64,000 nucleotides of DNA from Pseudomonas sp. KBW05 (GCF_003852405.1 NZ_QAJM01000033.1:23431-87430); one strand, 5' to 3'; numbered from the stretch's first letter, positions 50,823 to 61,502 are shown. A program made the numbers and translations. The notes: generated by a model from the letters alone, not told the origin.

Positions 50823-52340
50823 TCAGCATTCCGCCTGGGCATCGCCAAGGGGAATATTCAGGCGGGCAAGGCGATACAGCAGCGTGCGCCGCGCGACGCC
50901 CAACTCACGCGCGGTGCGCGTGCGGTTACCGCGGTTCTTGTGCAGGCAATCAATCAGGACCACGCGCTCGACCCGCTCCAGGCGCTGGCGCAGCGTGGCG
51001 TCGACCACCGCCACCGGCGAGTCGGGTGCCAGCGAGAGGTGCGTCGGCAGGATCACGCCGTCGTCACTCAGCAACACCGCGCGCTCCACCAGGCACTTGA
51101 GTTCGCGCACGTTGCCAGGAAAGCGGTGGCTCGACAGTTGATCGACGGCGGCGCCTGACCAGGCCACCGGCGCCTTGCCCAGCATCGAACAGGCGTTGTC
51201 GGCGAAGTGCCGGGCCAGTAACAGCACATCGCCGTCCCGTGTACGCAGGGCGGGCAATTCGATGGGGAACTGCGCCAGACGGTAGTACAGGTCCTCGCGA
51301 AAACTGCCCACGGCCACCATGGCCGCAAGGTCCCGATGGGTCGCAGCGATGATGCGCACATCGACCTTATGGGCGCTGCTGGCCCCCAGTGGGCGCACCT
51401 CGCCCTCCTGCAACACCCGCAGCAATTTGGCTTGCAATGCCAGCGGCATGTCGCCGATCTCATCCAGCAGCAACGTGCCACCGTGCGCCGCGTCAAACAG
51501 CCCGGCGTGGTTGCGGTCGGCGCCGGTGAACGCACCTTTGCGATAGCCGAACAGCTCGCTTTCCAGCAGCCCTTCCGGGCACGCGGCGCAGTTTTGCACC
51601 ACAAATGCCTGGGCCCTGCGCGGGCCGCTGGCGTGAATGGCGCGCGCCACCACTTCCTTGCCTGTACCGGTTTCACCACGCAGCAATACGGTGTAAGGGG
51701 CATGCAGGACCTTGCCGATCAAGCGGCAAGTATCTTCCATGGCTGCACTGTTACCGATCAGGCCATAGGTGCTGATCGGTGGCGCATTCACCTCGGGCAG
51801 CACACCTGCCTGTACCGGCTGCATACGCCGCAACATCGCCCGTTGGTTCAGGGCAAAACTGCCCAGTTGCGCCAGCGATGCCGTGTAGCCCTGCAACGCC
51901 ACCACGTGCTGGCTGGCGCACAGCAATACGCCGATGATTGCCTGGCGCGCGTTCAGCAGCGGCACGCTGGCCAGGGCACGCCACGGCGCCGCCGCTGTAG
52001 GCAGGAACGCGCTGTCATAGACACTGCCGTGCACATCGTCGAGGCACAGGGTAATGCGCTGGCTCACGACACACTGCAGCAGTTGCTCGTGCTGGAAATC
52101 CCTCTCGCCCAGCGGCTGTGCTTCATGTGAATGCTGGGCAATCAGCACCAGCCGCCCGCTCGTTGCATCCCGCCAATACAATTGGCTGAGTTCACACTCA
52201 CTCAGCTGTGCGGCAGCGGCCACGCACAGGTTCGGCAAACGGGTTGCATCGTGTTCAAGCCCCAGGCGGCTGATCCAGCCCAGCAGGGTTTCGGCGTAGG
52301 CCAAGGGTTGCGGCAGTTGGCTGAATAACGTCTGCGTCAT
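50823..52340 (-). CDS. sfa2: Sigma54-dependent T6SS activator (Sfa2/VasH-like)
   Basis: 505 aa. An N-terminal GAF-like domain (about 1-175) is followed by an AAA+ domain with Walker A GETGTGKE (222-229), the sigma54-contact loop GAFTGA (269-274) and Walker B LLLDEIGD (290-297), then a Fis-type HTH near 455-490 ([20 protein letters not shown]). It activates RpoN-dependent promoters, probably that of hcp at 61898 and others. It overlaps clpV by 4 bases and so is part of the operon it may regulate. Confidence 0.94.
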   Translation of the reverse strand: MTQTLFSQLPQPLAYAETLLGWISRLGLEHDATRLPNLCVAAAAQLSECELSQLYWRDATSGRLVLIAQHSHEAQPLGERDFQHEQLLQCVVSQRITLCLDDVHGSVYDSAFLPTAAAPWRALASVPLLNARQAIIGVLLCASQHVVALQGYTASLAQLGSFALNQRAMLRRMQPVQAGVLPEVNAPPISTYGLIGNSAAMEDTCRLIGKVLHAPYTVLLRGETGTGKEVVARAIHASGPRRAQAFVVQNCAACPEGLLESELFGYRKGAFTGADRNHAGLFDAAHGGTLLLDEIGDMPLALQAKLLRVLQEGEVRPLGASSAHKVDVRIIAATHRDLAAMVAVGSFREDLYYRLAQFPIELPALRTRDGDVLLLARHFADNACSMLGKAPVAWSGAAVDQLSSHRFPGNVRELKCLVERAVLLSDDGVILPTHLSLAPDSPVAVVDATLRQRLERVERVVLIDCLHKNRGNRTRTARELGVARRTLLYRLARLNIPLGDAQAEC

Positions 52341-54763
52341 TGGCTGAACTCACAGACCGGCGCGCCGTGTTCGTCCAGCCGCGCGTGGATGTGGGCGAGG
52401 CATTCGCCAGCCGACATCGCGGCCAGCAATTGATCCGCCATCTGCGCTAGCAACTGGCTCTCGATCCATTGGTCGATGTAGCGGGCGCCGCTGTCGCTAT
52501 GCAGGCAGCGCTCAGCCATGTGCGCAACCAATTCAGCGGTGTAGGTAAACGCCAGTTTGCGTTGCTGCAAGCGCTGGCCCAGGCGCCCAAGCTTGAGACG
52601 GGCGACGTCATGCAGTCCTTCGCCGGCAATCGGGTAGTAAGGCACCACACGCATGCGCGCGAGCAACGCCGGTTTGAAGTGTGCACGCAGCTCCGGCTGG
52701 ATCGCCGCGTGCAGCGCCTCGATGGCGGGCCGTCGGCCGTCGGCGCACAGCGCGCCAATGCGCTCGCTGCCAAGGTTGGACGTCATCAGGATCAGCGTAT
52801 TGCGAAAGTCGATCGCCCGGCCCTCGCCGTCATTGACGCGGCCCTTGTCGAAGACCTGATAAAACAGGTTCAACACCTCCGGGTCGGCCTTCTCGACCTC
52901 ATCGAGCAGGATCACCGAATACGGGCGCTGGCGCACCGCCTCCGTCAGCACACCGCCTTCGCCGTAGCCCACATAGCCAGGCGGCGCACCGATCAAGCGC
53001 GACAGCGAGTGCTTCTCCTGATACTCGGACATATTGAGGGTGGTCACAAAACGCTCGCCGCCATACAACAGGTCCGCCAGGGCCAAGGCGGTTTCGGTCT
53101 TGCCCACTCCGCTGGGGCCGACCAACAGAAACACGCCCACCGGCGAATCCGCGTTGTTCAGCCCCGCCGCGACCGCCCGCAGGCTGCGGTCGAGGGCCTG
53201 CACGGCCTGCTCCTGACCGAAGATGCGTGCGCGCAAGGCGTCGGCGAAACCCATGACCTTTGCACTGTGTTCCAGGGCAATCTGTGCCACGGGAATGCCG
53301 GTCCAGGCGCTGATAACTTCAGCGATCAGGCGGGGGCAGACTTCGGCCTTGATCGACGGTTGTTCGTCTTGCGGCAACGTCTCACGCGCCTGTTCGATTG
53401 CCTTCAAGCGCTGAGTCACGCCGTGCAAGGCCGCGTGATCGACGGGTAACCCGGCGTCGGCATCGCGGGTCAACGCCCCTTGCTGGCGCATGGCTTCTGC
53501 CCGCTCGGCGTGCAACTGCTGCACCGCCTCTGCGGGCATCGCCAGTTGCGTACGCAGCCTGGCACACGCGGTATCCAGCACATCCACGGCCTTGTCCGGC
53601 AACTGGCGCCCCGCCAGATAACGCGCGCTCATGTGCGCGGCGGCGACCACAGCGTCGTCACGCACGTACACGTCATGGCTGGCCTCATACACCGGCACCA
53701 GCCCGCGCAGGATCGACACGGCTTCGCCAACGCTCGGTTCGTTGACCAGTACCGGCTGAAAACGCCGAGACAGGGCGGGGTCTTTTTCGATGTGCCGTTT
53801 GTACTCCGACCAGGTGGTGGCCGCGATGGTCCGCAGCTCACCTCGGGCCAATGCCGGCTTGAGCAGGTTGGCCGCATCGCTGCCACCTGCCGGACCACCC
53901 GCCCCCACCAGGGTATGCGCTTCATCCACAAACAGGATCACCGCCTGCGGCGCAGCGTGGACCTCGTCTATCACGCCTTTGAGGCGCCGTTCAAATTCAC
54001 CCTGCAGGCTCGCACCGGCTTGCAGCAAGCCCATGTCCAGGGCCAACAGGCGCACCGCCTTGAGCGGGGCTGGCACCTGCGCGGCGACCACACGCAAGGC
54101 CAGTCCTTCAACGACGGCGGTTTTGCCCACGCCGGCCTCACCGACCAGGATCGGATTGTTTTTGCGGCGGCGCATCAGGATGTCGATCAACTGACGGATT
54201 TCCCCGTCGCGGCACAGCACCGGGTCGATCCGCCCCTCACGGGCCTGTTGCGTCAGGTCATGGGTAAACCGTTGCAGCATCGACCCCGCCACCACGTGCT
54301 CGCGGGCGGGGGCCTGGCTCAGAATAAAGTCGCGCACGCGCGCCACATCCAGGCGTGCCAGGCAGCGTTGATAAGCGTTGCCCGCATGCTCCAGCGGGTG
54401 GCGCAACAACGCCAGCAGCAATGCGCCGTGATCGACCTCGGGCTGCCCCAGTTCGACATGGGCAACCATCGACGCTTGCTGCAACCAGCGCACCAGGGGC
54501 TGGGCGAATACGGGGTTGCGCGTCGCATGCCTCTCGCTCTTGGGTTGCAGCACGGCATGCAGTTCGCTCGCGGGCACCCCGGCGTCCATCAGGGCCTTGT
54601 CCACCAAACCCGCGGGATACTCCAACAGCACCAGCAGCAGGTCTTCCACCAACACTTCCCGACCACCGCGGTTGACACAACGCTCGGCTGCCCGCTCCAG
54701 GTCGCCGCGCGTGCGGGCGGTCAAGGTCTGGATCAGTTGTTGCAAATCGATATTCATCATCAT
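52337..54763 (-). CDS. clpV: T6SS sheath-disassembly ATPase ClpV (TssH)
   Basis: 808 aa. An N-terminal Clp repeat domain (DLQQLIQTLTARTRGDLERA) is followed by two AAA+ modules: first Walker A GEAGVGKT, second GPSGVGKT, with Walker B LFVDEAHTL and LLDEVEKA. Three consecutive ATGs start the frame; 54763 is used since GGGAG lies 5 bases before it. ClpV hexamers extract TssC to recycle the contracted sheath. It lies 9 bases after tssG. Confidence 0.95.
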   Translation of the reverse strand: MMMNIDLQQLIQTLTARTRGDLERAAERCVNRGGREVLVEDLLLVLLEYPAGLVDKALMDAGVPASELHAVLQPKSERHATRNPVFAQPLVRWLQQASMVAHVELGQPEVDHGALLLALLRHPLEHAGNAYQRCLARLDVARVRDFILSQAPAREHVVAGSMLQRFTHDLTQQAREGRIDPVLCRDGEIRQLIDILMRRRKNNPILVGEAGVGKTAVVEGLALRVVAAQVPAPLKAVRLLALDMGLLQAGASLQGEFERRLKGVIDEVHAAPQAVILFVDEAHTLVGAGGPAGGSDAANLLKPALARGELRTIAATTWSEYKRHIEKDPALSRRFQPVLVNEPSVGEAVSILRGLVPVYEASHDVYVRDDAVVAAAHMSARYLAGRQLPDKAVDVLDTACARLRTQLAMPAEAVQQLHAERAEAMRQQGALTRDADAGLPVDHAALHGVTQRLKAIEQARETLPQDEQPSIKAEVCPRLIAEVISAWTGIPVAQIALEHSAKVMGFADALRARIFGQEQAVQALDRSLRAVAAGLNNADSPVGVFLLVGPSGVGKTETALALADLLYGGERFVTTLNMSEYQEKHSLSRLIGAPPGYVGYGEGGVLTEAVRQRPYSVILLDEVEKADPEVLNLFYQVFDKGRVNDGEGRAIDFRNTLILMTSNLGSERIGALCADGRRPAIEALHAAIQPELRAHFKPALLARMRVVPYYPIAGEGLHDVARLKLGRLGQRLQQRKLAFTYTAELVAHMAERCLHSDSGARYIDQWIESQLLAQMADQLLAAMSAGECLAHIHARLDEHGAPVCEFSQ

Positions 54764-54772
54764 CCTTGCTCC

Positions 54773-55780
54773 CTATTGAACATTGCCAGCCAGCGTGACC
54801 GCGCCGTCGGCGCGCTCGTGCGCCAGCCAAGTGGTCCAGCCCAGGCGACACACATTGCGTGCGCCGATATGCAACGCGCGGATCTCGCCTGCGGCCAGCA
54901 CCAGGCGCAGGTCATAGGCCAGCGGGTCGCGTACGGTCAGCCGCACCAGGGCGCACAACGCCGGGTAACCCGTGCCGAACGGCAAGAATTGGTGAAAACG
55001 CTGCCAATCGAGCCCAACGATATGCACCCTGAATTTGCCGCCACGGTCGGCCACGTGTTCGCCCAACACCAGGTCCCGGCCCAGCCCATGATTGGCAAGG
55101 CCCAAGCGGTTGCGCTGCGGCGGCTCGATCGACACGCTGCGCGCCACCCACTGTTCGATGAACAAGCGCTCGTGCTTGAAGTAATAACGCAGCACCGTCT
55201 CGACCAGGGCCGCCGAATGCGCGCGCAGACTCAACAGCCCGAGGTACGGCAGCAAGCGCTTGCAATCGAGTGGCGTGGCCTCGCGTATCGCCGGCCCGCC
55301 CAAGCCCACCAACGCAAACATCTGCTCGGAGAAGGCATCGCCGGCGCCGCTGCGAAACCGCGCGTGATAGCGGTATTTGCGCCAGATCGGCAACAGCAAC
55401 CGTTGCAGGCGGTGTTGAAACAGGTTGAGAAAATCCCGCGTCGCGTTGCCGCCTGTTTGCTCGGCACAAGCCTGTTCGCCGTAAAACGCTGGCAGCGGCG
55501 AACCCGCGCCAAACAGCCCGAGGACATTCAGGCGCAGGCGCGCACGCAGTTGCCCGTGTTCGTTGAAGAACTCCACGCGGTCAATGTCCTGCCCGGGAAA
55601 ACCCAAGCCAGGGTTGGCGACAAACTCCAGTTGGTCGTACAGCGCGTCCTCATCCATCAAGGGATGGGCTACGCGCAAGTGACCGACCACTTGCAGCACC
55701 GCCTGGTACAGCGAGTACTCGCGAATGGTGCGGGTCAGTGTGTTTAAAGCTGGGGTTGTTGGCCCATCCGGGGTGGCCAT
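54773..55780 (-). CDS. tssG: T6SS baseplate protein TssG
   Basis: 335 aa. Typical TssG segments are YSLYQAVLQVVGHLR, VEFFNEHGQLRARLRLNVLGLFGAGSPLP, and later FGTGYPALCALVRLTVRDPLAYDL. It forms the TssF2-TssG wedge of the baseplate. Its start overlaps the end of tssF by 37 bases, an unusually long overlap for this operon. Confidence 0.94.
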   Translation of the reverse strand: MATPDGPTTPALNTLTRTIREYSLYQAVLQVVGHLRVAHPLMDEDALYDQLEFVANPGLGFPGQDIDRVEFFNEHGQLRARLRLNVLGLFGAGSPLPAFYGEQACAEQTGGNATRDFLNLFQHRLQRLLLPIWRKYRYHARFRSGAGDAFSEQMFALVGLGGPAIREATPLDCKRLLPYLGLLSLRAHSAALVETVLRYYFKHERLFIEQWVARSVSIEPPQRNRLGLANHGLGRDLVLGEHVADRGGKFRVHIVGLDWQRFHQFLPFGTGYPALCALVRLTVRDPLAYDLRLVLAAGEIRALHIGARNVCRLGWTTWLAHERADGAVTLAGNVQ

Positions 55781-57513
55781 AGGTACACATCTCCTTGTGT
55801 GCTGATCACTCGCAGTTCGTGGTACGAGTTGAGGCTGGCGTACAGCGCGAAAAACTCATTGAGCACCGAGGCGAACACAAACACTTCACCTTGGCCGAGA
55901 AAGCCCTGGGGCTCGATGCACAGGTCGACGCGCAACCCGCGAAATGGCAGGCCGTGATGCAAGCGATCGACCGCTTCGTGGCGGATCGAACGCAAGGCGT
56001 CCAGGCGGCGTCGGCTGATTTTCTGTGCCTGCCGGTCGTGATAACGCGGCAAGTCGTAGGTTTCGAGGATCACTTTGAGCGCGTTGATATCGGTCAGCGA
56101 CAGGTAGTTGAGCGACATGTGGCTGATCAGTTTCCACAGGAAATCCTGGTCCAGGGGCGGCGCAAAGCTGGGAGTCGGCACGCTGATATTGCGGAAGGTG
56201 ACAAATTCCGGCGTCTGCTCGCAGGCCTGGCGGATATCGCCCACCTGCAGTTGCCGTGGCAGGTTGTGGTTGGTACAGGTCAGCTCGACCGACAGTGTTT
56301 CCTGCTCATGGCCGTGCCCATGGCCGACTGCCAGCCAGGTATCCAGCCCGGCATGCTGCGCCGAAGCACGCTGGCGAACGGTATAGCTCGCAGCATTACC
56401 CCCATGTTCAAAGGATTCGAACGGCACGTAAGCCTGGTAGCCCAAGCCTCCCGGCCGCCAGCCGGTCACCGTGTCCACGGAAAACACACTGGCATTGCCT
56501 GGGGCATATTCCCCCGGCAGCAGCAGGTACTCGTCTTGCTTGGCGTCCAGCCGGACCGGCACCGCGTCGTGCTGGAACAGGTTGACGATGGGGGTGCAAT
56601 ACAGCTTCACATTGTCGACGGTCGGCGGCGGCGGCGCGTGCCCGCGAATATCCAGGGCAAAGCGCAGCAACAGGCTGCGCGTGGCTTTCAGCACCTGCGT
56701 AGGCAACGTGTTGACCACTTCAAGCCCAGTGATGTCGACAAACAGATACTTCTCGGGAAAGACAAAGTACTCCTGCAAATGGCGATAGCCGCGAAAGGTG
56801 TTTTGCGGATACGGGATCAACGCCTGCTCCTCGGCAAAACCGACGGGTTGCACCTGCTGCGGGCGCAGTCGCAACACCATCGCTTGCCCGTCCCCGCCGT
56901 TGAGCGGCACCCCGTCCGCGTCCAACGGCAACAGTTCGATACCTTCCAGGTGACGCAACAGGCTGAGGTACAACCCTTGGCTGATGTAGCGGTCGCCGGC
57001 CAGATGCAGGCGCAGAGCGTCGACGGCCAGCATGCTGAAATCACCGTCGGCGCTCATGTCCAGGCGCAGGCTCAACAACCCGCGCTCGCCTTGGGCCACA
57101 TAGTCCAGCGCGCCGATCTGCAGCGGCATGACATGGGTGGTGTAGCAGGTGCGGAAACGGCAGCGTGCGCCATTCACCACCACGCTCTCCACGGCGGTGT
57201 CCCGCGCCACCTCGACGCCAGGCCCGGCGTGCTTGAGGGGGTCGAACTGCAACATGCTGAAGGCCGGCACCGGCCGCATATAGTTGGGCCACAACAATTG
57301 CATCAGCGAGTGGCTCAGCTCGGGCAGTTCATCGTCGAGCTTCTGGCGCAGACGACCGGTGAGAAACGCAAAGCCTTCCAGCAACCGTTCCACATCCGGG
57401 TCTTGCCCGGCGTCGGCGAGGAACGGCGCCAGGGCCGGGTTGCGCTCAGAGAAACGCCGCCCAAGCTGGCGCAGGGCGCTGAGTTCACTTTGGTAATAGC
57501 GGTTAAAGGCCAT
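55744..57513 (-). CDS. tssF: T6SS baseplate protein TssF
   Basis: 589 aa, the normal TssF length. The family start YYQSELSALRQLGRRFSERNP is at the N-terminus and PDVERLLEGFAFLTGRLRQK follows. The C-terminal block contains LDQDFLWKLISHMSLNYLSL. It is a wedge component with TssG and TssE. It overlaps tssE upstream by 11 bases. Confidence 0.95.
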   Translation of the reverse strand: MAFNRYYQSELSALRQLGRRFSERNPALAPFLADAGQDPDVERLLEGFAFLTGRLRQKLDDELPELSHSLMQLLWPNYMRPVPAFSMLQFDPLKHAGPGVEVARDTAVESVVVNGARCRFRTCYTTHVMPLQIGALDYVAQGERGLLSLRLDMSADGDFSMLAVDALRLHLAGDRYISQGLYLSLLRHLEGIELLPLDADGVPLNGGDGQAMVLRLRPQQVQPVGFAEEQALIPYPQNTFRGYRHLQEYFVFPEKYLFVDITGLEVVNTLPTQVLKATRSLLLRFALDIRGHAPPPPTVDNVKLYCTPIVNLFQHDAVPVRLDAKQDEYLLLPGEYAPGNASVFSVDTVTGWRPGGLGYQAYVPFESFEHGGNAASYTVRQRASAQHAGLDTWLAVGHGHGHEQETLSVELTCTNHNLPRQLQVGDIRQACEQTPEFVTFRNISVPTPSFAPPLDQDFLWKLISHMSLNYLSLTDINALKVILETYDLPRYHDRQAQKISRRRLDALRSIRHEAVDRLHHGLPFRGLRVDLCIEPQGFLGQGEVFVFASVLNEFFALYASLNSYHELRVISTQGDVYLWPPRMGQQPQL

Positions 57514-57922
57514 CGGGCAACACCTCTACCCGCCCGGCCTCACCCAATTGCGCGCGGAATACGACGGGCTGGGTGACGCCGTTGACGGTCAGCAGCGCGT
57601 CAATTACAAACGTGAGGACCAAGGGGTCGCGATCACGGGGCAACAGCCTGACGTGGACATTCGCCAGCCGTGGTTCGCAGGCCTGGATAAAACCCTCGAT
57701 CTGCCGCCGTGACTGGCTCAACGACTCATGCAGGCTGCAACGCATGTCGTTGAAGTCGGGCAACCCGTAGTCCGGTCGGGTCTGCACGCTGCCCGCGCGG
57801 GTGCTGAGCATGTTCCCCAGGTGTGTGGCGATGCAGGCCACGCGGGAGGCTTGGGCGGCCTCCGGCCGTGCCAGGCGCTCGAACAGGCTACGGTGATCGG
57901 TCATCCCTTGGCTGGCGCTCAT
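57503..57922 (-). CDS. tssE: T6SS baseplate protein TssE (gp25-like)
   Basis: 139 aa. The gp25 fold is recognisable from SLFERLARP, the NMLSTRAGSVQTRPDYGLPD motif and LTFVIDALLTVNG. ATG 57922 overlaps the tssC stop (ATGA). A second ATG at 57904 has AAGGG directly before it and could also serve. It links baseplate to sheath. Confidence 0.93.
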   Translation of the reverse strand: MSASQGMTDHRSLFERLARPEAAQASRVACIATHLGNMLSTRAGSVQTRPDYGLPDFNDMRCSLHESLSQSRRQIEGFIQACEPRLANVHVRLLPRDRDPLVLTFVIDALLTVNGVTQPVVFRAQLGEAGRVEVLPDGL

Positions 57923-59394
57923 ACTTTGTCGAGCTTGCCGACCAGGGATAGGGTGAAGTCCGCCCCCATGTACTTGAAGTGCGGTCGCACGCTGAGGTTG
58001 ACGCGATACCAGCCGGGTTCGCCTTCCACGTCACTGACGACAATCCGCGCGGCCCGCAACGGGCGTCGCCCACGCACTTCGGCGCTGGGGTTTTCCTGGT
58101 CGGCGACGTACTGGCGGATCCACTTGTTCAGCTCCAGTTCCAGATCGGTACGCTCCTTCCACGACCCCAGTTGTTCGCGCTGCAAGACCTTGAGGTAATG
58201 AGCCAGGCGGTTGACCACCATCATGTAGGGCAACTGCGTGCCCAGCCGGTAGTTCAACTCCGCGTCCTTGCCTTCGGCGCTGATGCCGAAGTGCTTGGGT
58301 TTCTGCACCGAACTGGCGGAAAAGAACGCGGCGTTGTCACTGCCCTTGCGCATGGTCAGGGCGATGAAGCCTTCCTGGGCCAACTCGTATTCACGGCGGT
58401 CGGAGACCAGGACTTCGGTGGGAATCTTGGTTTCGATTTCGCCCATGCTGTGGAAATGGTGCAGCGGCAAGTCCTCCACCGCGCCCCCGCTTTGTGGGCC
58501 GATGATGTTCGGGCACCAACGAAACCGCGCAAAACTGTCGGTCAGGCGCGTGGCGAAGGCGTAGGCGGTATTGCCCCACAGGTAGTGTTCGTGGCTGTGG
58601 ACCACGTTCTCCTGATACACAAAGGTCTTCACCGGGCATTCAAGTGGATCGTAGGGCGTGCGCAACAGGAAGCGCGGCACGGTGAGGCCGATGTAGCGCG
58701 CATCCTCGCTTTGGCGAAAGCTCTGCCATTTGGCAAACTGCGGGCCTTCAAAATGGTCCTTGAGGTCCTTGAGGTCCGGCAACCCGGTGAAGCTTTCGAG
58801 ACCAAAGAAGCCCGGCCCCGCAGACGCGATAAAGGGCGCATGGGCCATGCAGGCAACGCTGGACGCGTACTGCATCAGCTTGACATCAGGAGCACTGGGC
58901 GACAGGTAGTAATTGGCAATGATCGCGCCCACGGGCTGGCCGCCAAACTGGCCGTATTCGGCGCTGTAGATGTGTTTGTACAGCCCGGACTGGGTGATTT
59001 CCGCCGAGTCTTCGAAGTCGTCGAGCAAGTCCTGGCGGGCGACATTCAACAGCTCGATCTTGATGTTTTCACGAAAGTCAGTGCGCTCGACCAGCAGTTG
59101 CAAGCCTTTCCACGCCGCCTCCAGCGCCTGGAACTCGGGGTGGTGGAGAATTTCGTCCATTTGCCGGCTGAGCTTGGTGTCGATCTCGCTGATCATCCGG
59201 TCCACCAGGCGCTTCTTAACCGGTTCACCGCTGTTATGCGGCTTGACCAACTCTGCGATAAACGCGGCGACACCGCGCTTGGCAATGCCATAGGCCTCAT
59301 CATCGGCGTTCAACAGGGTCTGGGCGATGATGCTGTCGAGAATGCTGCGTTCGCCGGTGGGTTGCAGGTGCTGCGGCTGTGTTTGGGTGCTCAT
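57919..59394 (-). CDS. tssC: T6SS contractile sheath large subunit TssC (VipB)
   Basis: 491 aa. Conserved VipB segments are LEAAWKGLQLLVERTDFRENIKIELLNV, GQFGGQPVGAIIANYYLSPS, FRWCPNIIGPQSGGAVEDLP and the C-terminal PGWYRVNLSVRPHFKYMGAD. With TssB it builds the contractile sheath around the Hcp tube. It starts 25 bases after tssB with AAGGA upstream. Confidence 0.96.
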   Translation of the reverse strand: MSTQTQPQHLQPTGERSILDSIIAQTLLNADDEAYGIAKRGVAAFIAELVKPHNSGEPVKKRLVDRMISEIDTKLSRQMDEILHHPEFQALEAAWKGLQLLVERTDFRENIKIELLNVARQDLLDDFEDSAEITQSGLYKHIYSAEYGQFGGQPVGAIIANYYLSPSAPDVKLMQYASSVACMAHAPFIASAGPGFFGLESFTGLPDLKDLKDHFEGPQFAKWQSFRQSEDARYIGLTVPRFLLRTPYDPLECPVKTFVYQENVVHSHEHYLWGNTAYAFATRLTDSFARFRWCPNIIGPQSGGAVEDLPLHHFHSMGEIETKIPTEVLVSDRREYELAQEGFIALTMRKGSDNAAFFSASSVQKPKHFGISAEGKDAELNYRLGTQLPYMMVVNRLAHYLKVLQREQLGSWKERTDLELELNKWIRQYVADQENPSAEVRGRRPLRAARIVVSDVEGEPGWYRVNLSVRPHFKYMGADFTLSLVGKLDKV

Positions 59395-59419
59395 GCATCA
59401 GTGTCCTTTTACTGAAAAA

Positions 59420-59917
59420 TCAGGCGTCAGGGCTGCTCAGTCCAAGCTCGGCCAAGACCCGCGCGCGGGAATCGTCGTCGGCCAACGCCTGTTCAATGGC
59501 GTGGCGAAAACTCGGTGTATTGCCCAGCGGGCCCTTGAGCGCCATCAACGCTTCACGCAGGGCCATCAGTTTTTGCAACTCCGGTACCTGCTCGACCAGG
59601 CTCGCGGGGTTGAAGTCCTTCATGGAGTTGATGCGCACGGCTATGCCCAGCTCTTGCGGGTCGGCCTCGTCCTGCAGGCGATTGGGCACACTGAGGGTGA
59701 GGCTCAACGCCTGTTTGGCGAGCACCTCGTCCAGGGTGTGTTTGTCGATGCCGATGGGTTTGCGGTCTTCCAGCTTGCGCAGGTCCTCGCGCCCGGTGAA
59801 ATCCCCCAGCACCAGCAATTTCAACGGCAGCTCGACCTCTTCCTGAGCACCGCCAAGCGCCGGTTTAAACGTAATATTGATGCGCTCCTTAGGCGCAACT
59901 GAACCTTCTTTGGCCAT
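59420..59917 (-). CDS. tssB: T6SS contractile sheath small subunit TssB (VipA)
   Basis: 165 aa from ATG 59917 with AGGAG at 6-7 bases. A much longer open frame continues upstream into tssA in another frame and is rejected. Family motifs are ERINITFKPALGGAQEEVELP, LKLLVLGDFTG, and IRINSMKDF-type (VRINSMKDFNPASLVEQVPEL). It is the sheath partner of TssC. Confidence 0.95.
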   Translation of the reverse strand: MAKEGSVAPKERINITFKPALGGAQEEVELPLKLLVLGDFTGREDLRKLEDRKPIGIDKHTLDEVLAKQALSLTLSVPNRLQDEADPQELGIAVRINSMKDFNPASLVEQVPELQKLMALREALMALKGPLGNTPSFRHAIEQALADDDSRARVLAELGLSSPDA

Positions 59918-59948
59918 GGTGTTTCTCCTTTTTTTGTGGCTCGAAAGC

Positions 59949-61502
59949 CTACTCAAGTACCGCTTCCAGATCGAAACGGCACAACCTGCGATGGGTGTCT
60001 TCCTTGCGTTCGCGCACGGCCTGGCTTTGCGGCAAGAGGTCGCAACAGCGGTACAGCAATTGCGCGACCTGCAAGGCCAGCGCCGGCTCCCAGCGTTCGA
60101 GCCCGGTGTGTTGCAGTTCTTGGTCGAGTTGTTCGAGCTGGACCTTCGCCAGTTCGTGTTTGCCTGCCAGCACACACAACCGGGCCACGGCCAGGCGCCA
60201 CTGGAAACGCTCACGCTCACTGACGGCGGTGCGCACGCCTTGGTTGAGTTGGTTGACGGCGGCCTTGAGTCCGTCCTTGCGCAATACGGGCATGACCTGC
60301 TGCAGGGCGGTCTCCCAAGGCTGCGCCGTGGCATCGATGGCTACCTTGGGCGGCTCGGGCTTGCGCATATGGCGTTCGACGTGAAGCGTGATCCAGTCAC
60401 GGGTGGCCGCATCGGCAAAGGGCCTGCCGTCGTGAAAGCGCAGCTCGGGCAGGTTCGGCAAGCGCTTGAGCAACAGGGCAAAGTCGGCCTCAAGTTCGGC
60501 CATCGCCGCTGCGGCCTGCAACGCGGCCAGGCACTCCCAGACCCGGCGCAGGCCATCGAACCAGAACATCGCCGTCACGAGGCTGGCTTCAAGCTCAAGC
60601 AACAAGTCGGCGTAATGCCCCTGGTCGAAGCGCTCCTGGTAGCGCTGGAGTTTGTCTGGCGTGGGGCCGCGCAGGGTGGTAATGCGCTCACCGTCGGCAT
60701 CCGGGTAGCCAACCAGCGTCAGCCAGGCCATGGCGCGGCTCAGGCGCAGGGCGCGCAAGTCGGTGGCATCCTGACGCAACCACCAGGCGCAGAGCGGTCG
60801 GGCTTGCTCCTGCAAGATACGCAGCCGTTTGTGCGCCGTTTTTTCGCTGTCGATGGCGGGTTCAGGCGCGAGCAATTGGCTGGTGGCGTGCTTGAGCTGG
60901 GCAATCACCGCACCCACTGCGCCGGGCTCGGGCGCTGCTTGTGCGGCGCGCTCCAGATGTTCCGCCAACTGCCGGCGCACTGGCAGCAACAACGGTGCGT
61001 CCTCCCCCAGGTGCCCCGACCAGAGTTCATCGAGCTGCGTGAGGTGTTCAAGGATGGCTTGGAACAACGGACGTTGCGGGTGCAGCGCCAGGTTTTGCAG
61101 GCACAGCGGCTCCAGGCGCAGCACCAGCCAGCCAAAGGCCGCTGCACGGGTACGCGGCTTGACGGGATAAACCTCGCCCCAATGCCGCTCGCAGAGATCA
61201 CGCAGCAACCCCAGGCCCGCGAGCAACCCTGGGAAGGATTCGCACTGATGCAGCGCCCAGGTCAACCACACTGCGACGCGCAAATCCTTTGAGTGATGGC
61301 GCAACACCCCCTCAGCGACGTCCCTGACCTTCTGCCAATCCGGCTGGCCGCTGCCATGTATCGATTGCGCCTTGGCCAGCTCGAACTCCAGGGCTTCATA
61401 TTCACTTGAAAAACGCATGTCACTGCCGGCGAACGTCGCCGCCGAGCAAGGCGAGCGCGCCAGTTCAAGGTAATAATCGAGCAATTTATCGGAGTAGATC
61501 AT
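59949..61502 (-). CDS. tssA: T6SS TssA protein (ImpA/VasJ type)
   Basis: 517 aa. The N-terminal ImpA-like domain is marked by WQKVRDVAEGVLRHHSKDLR, VAVWLTWALHQ and FPGLLAGLGLL. A C-terminal helical part (about 360-517, VasJ-like) differs from the short PA H1 TssA and agrees with H2-type clusters. It caps or primes sheath assembly. It is the first gene of the 19.4-kb minus-strand T6SS operon, 479 bases from the divergent hcp. Confidence 0.92.
   Translation of the reverse strand: MIYSDKLLDYYLELARSPCSAATFAGSDMRFSSEYEALEFELAKAQSIHGSGQPDWQKVRDVAEGVLRHHSKDLRVAVWLTWALHQCESFPGLLAGLGLLRDLCERHWGEVYPVKPRTRAAAFGWLVLRLEPLCLQNLALHPQRPLFQAILEHLTQLDELWSGHLGEDAPLLLPVRRQLAEHLERAAQAAPEPGAVGAVIAQLKHATSQLLAPEPAIDSEKTAHKRLRILQEQARPLCAWWLRQDATDLRALRLSRAMAWLTLVGYPDADGERITTLRGPTPDKLQRYQERFDQGHYADLLLELEASLVTAMFWFDGLRRVWECLAALQAAAAMAELEADFALLLKRLPNLPELRFHDGRPFADAATRDWITLHVERHMRKPEPPKVAIDATAQPWETALQQVMPVLRKDGLKAAVNQLNQGVRTAVSERERFQWRLAVARLCVLAGKHELAKVQLEQLDQELQHTGLERWEPALALQVAQLLYRCCDLLPQSQAVRERKEDTHRRLCRFDLEAVLE

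Noticed and set aside
59918-60334. N-terminal extension of the tssB frame
   Set aside because: It runs through tssA in another frame; the canonical TssB N-terminus with AGGAG starts at 59917.
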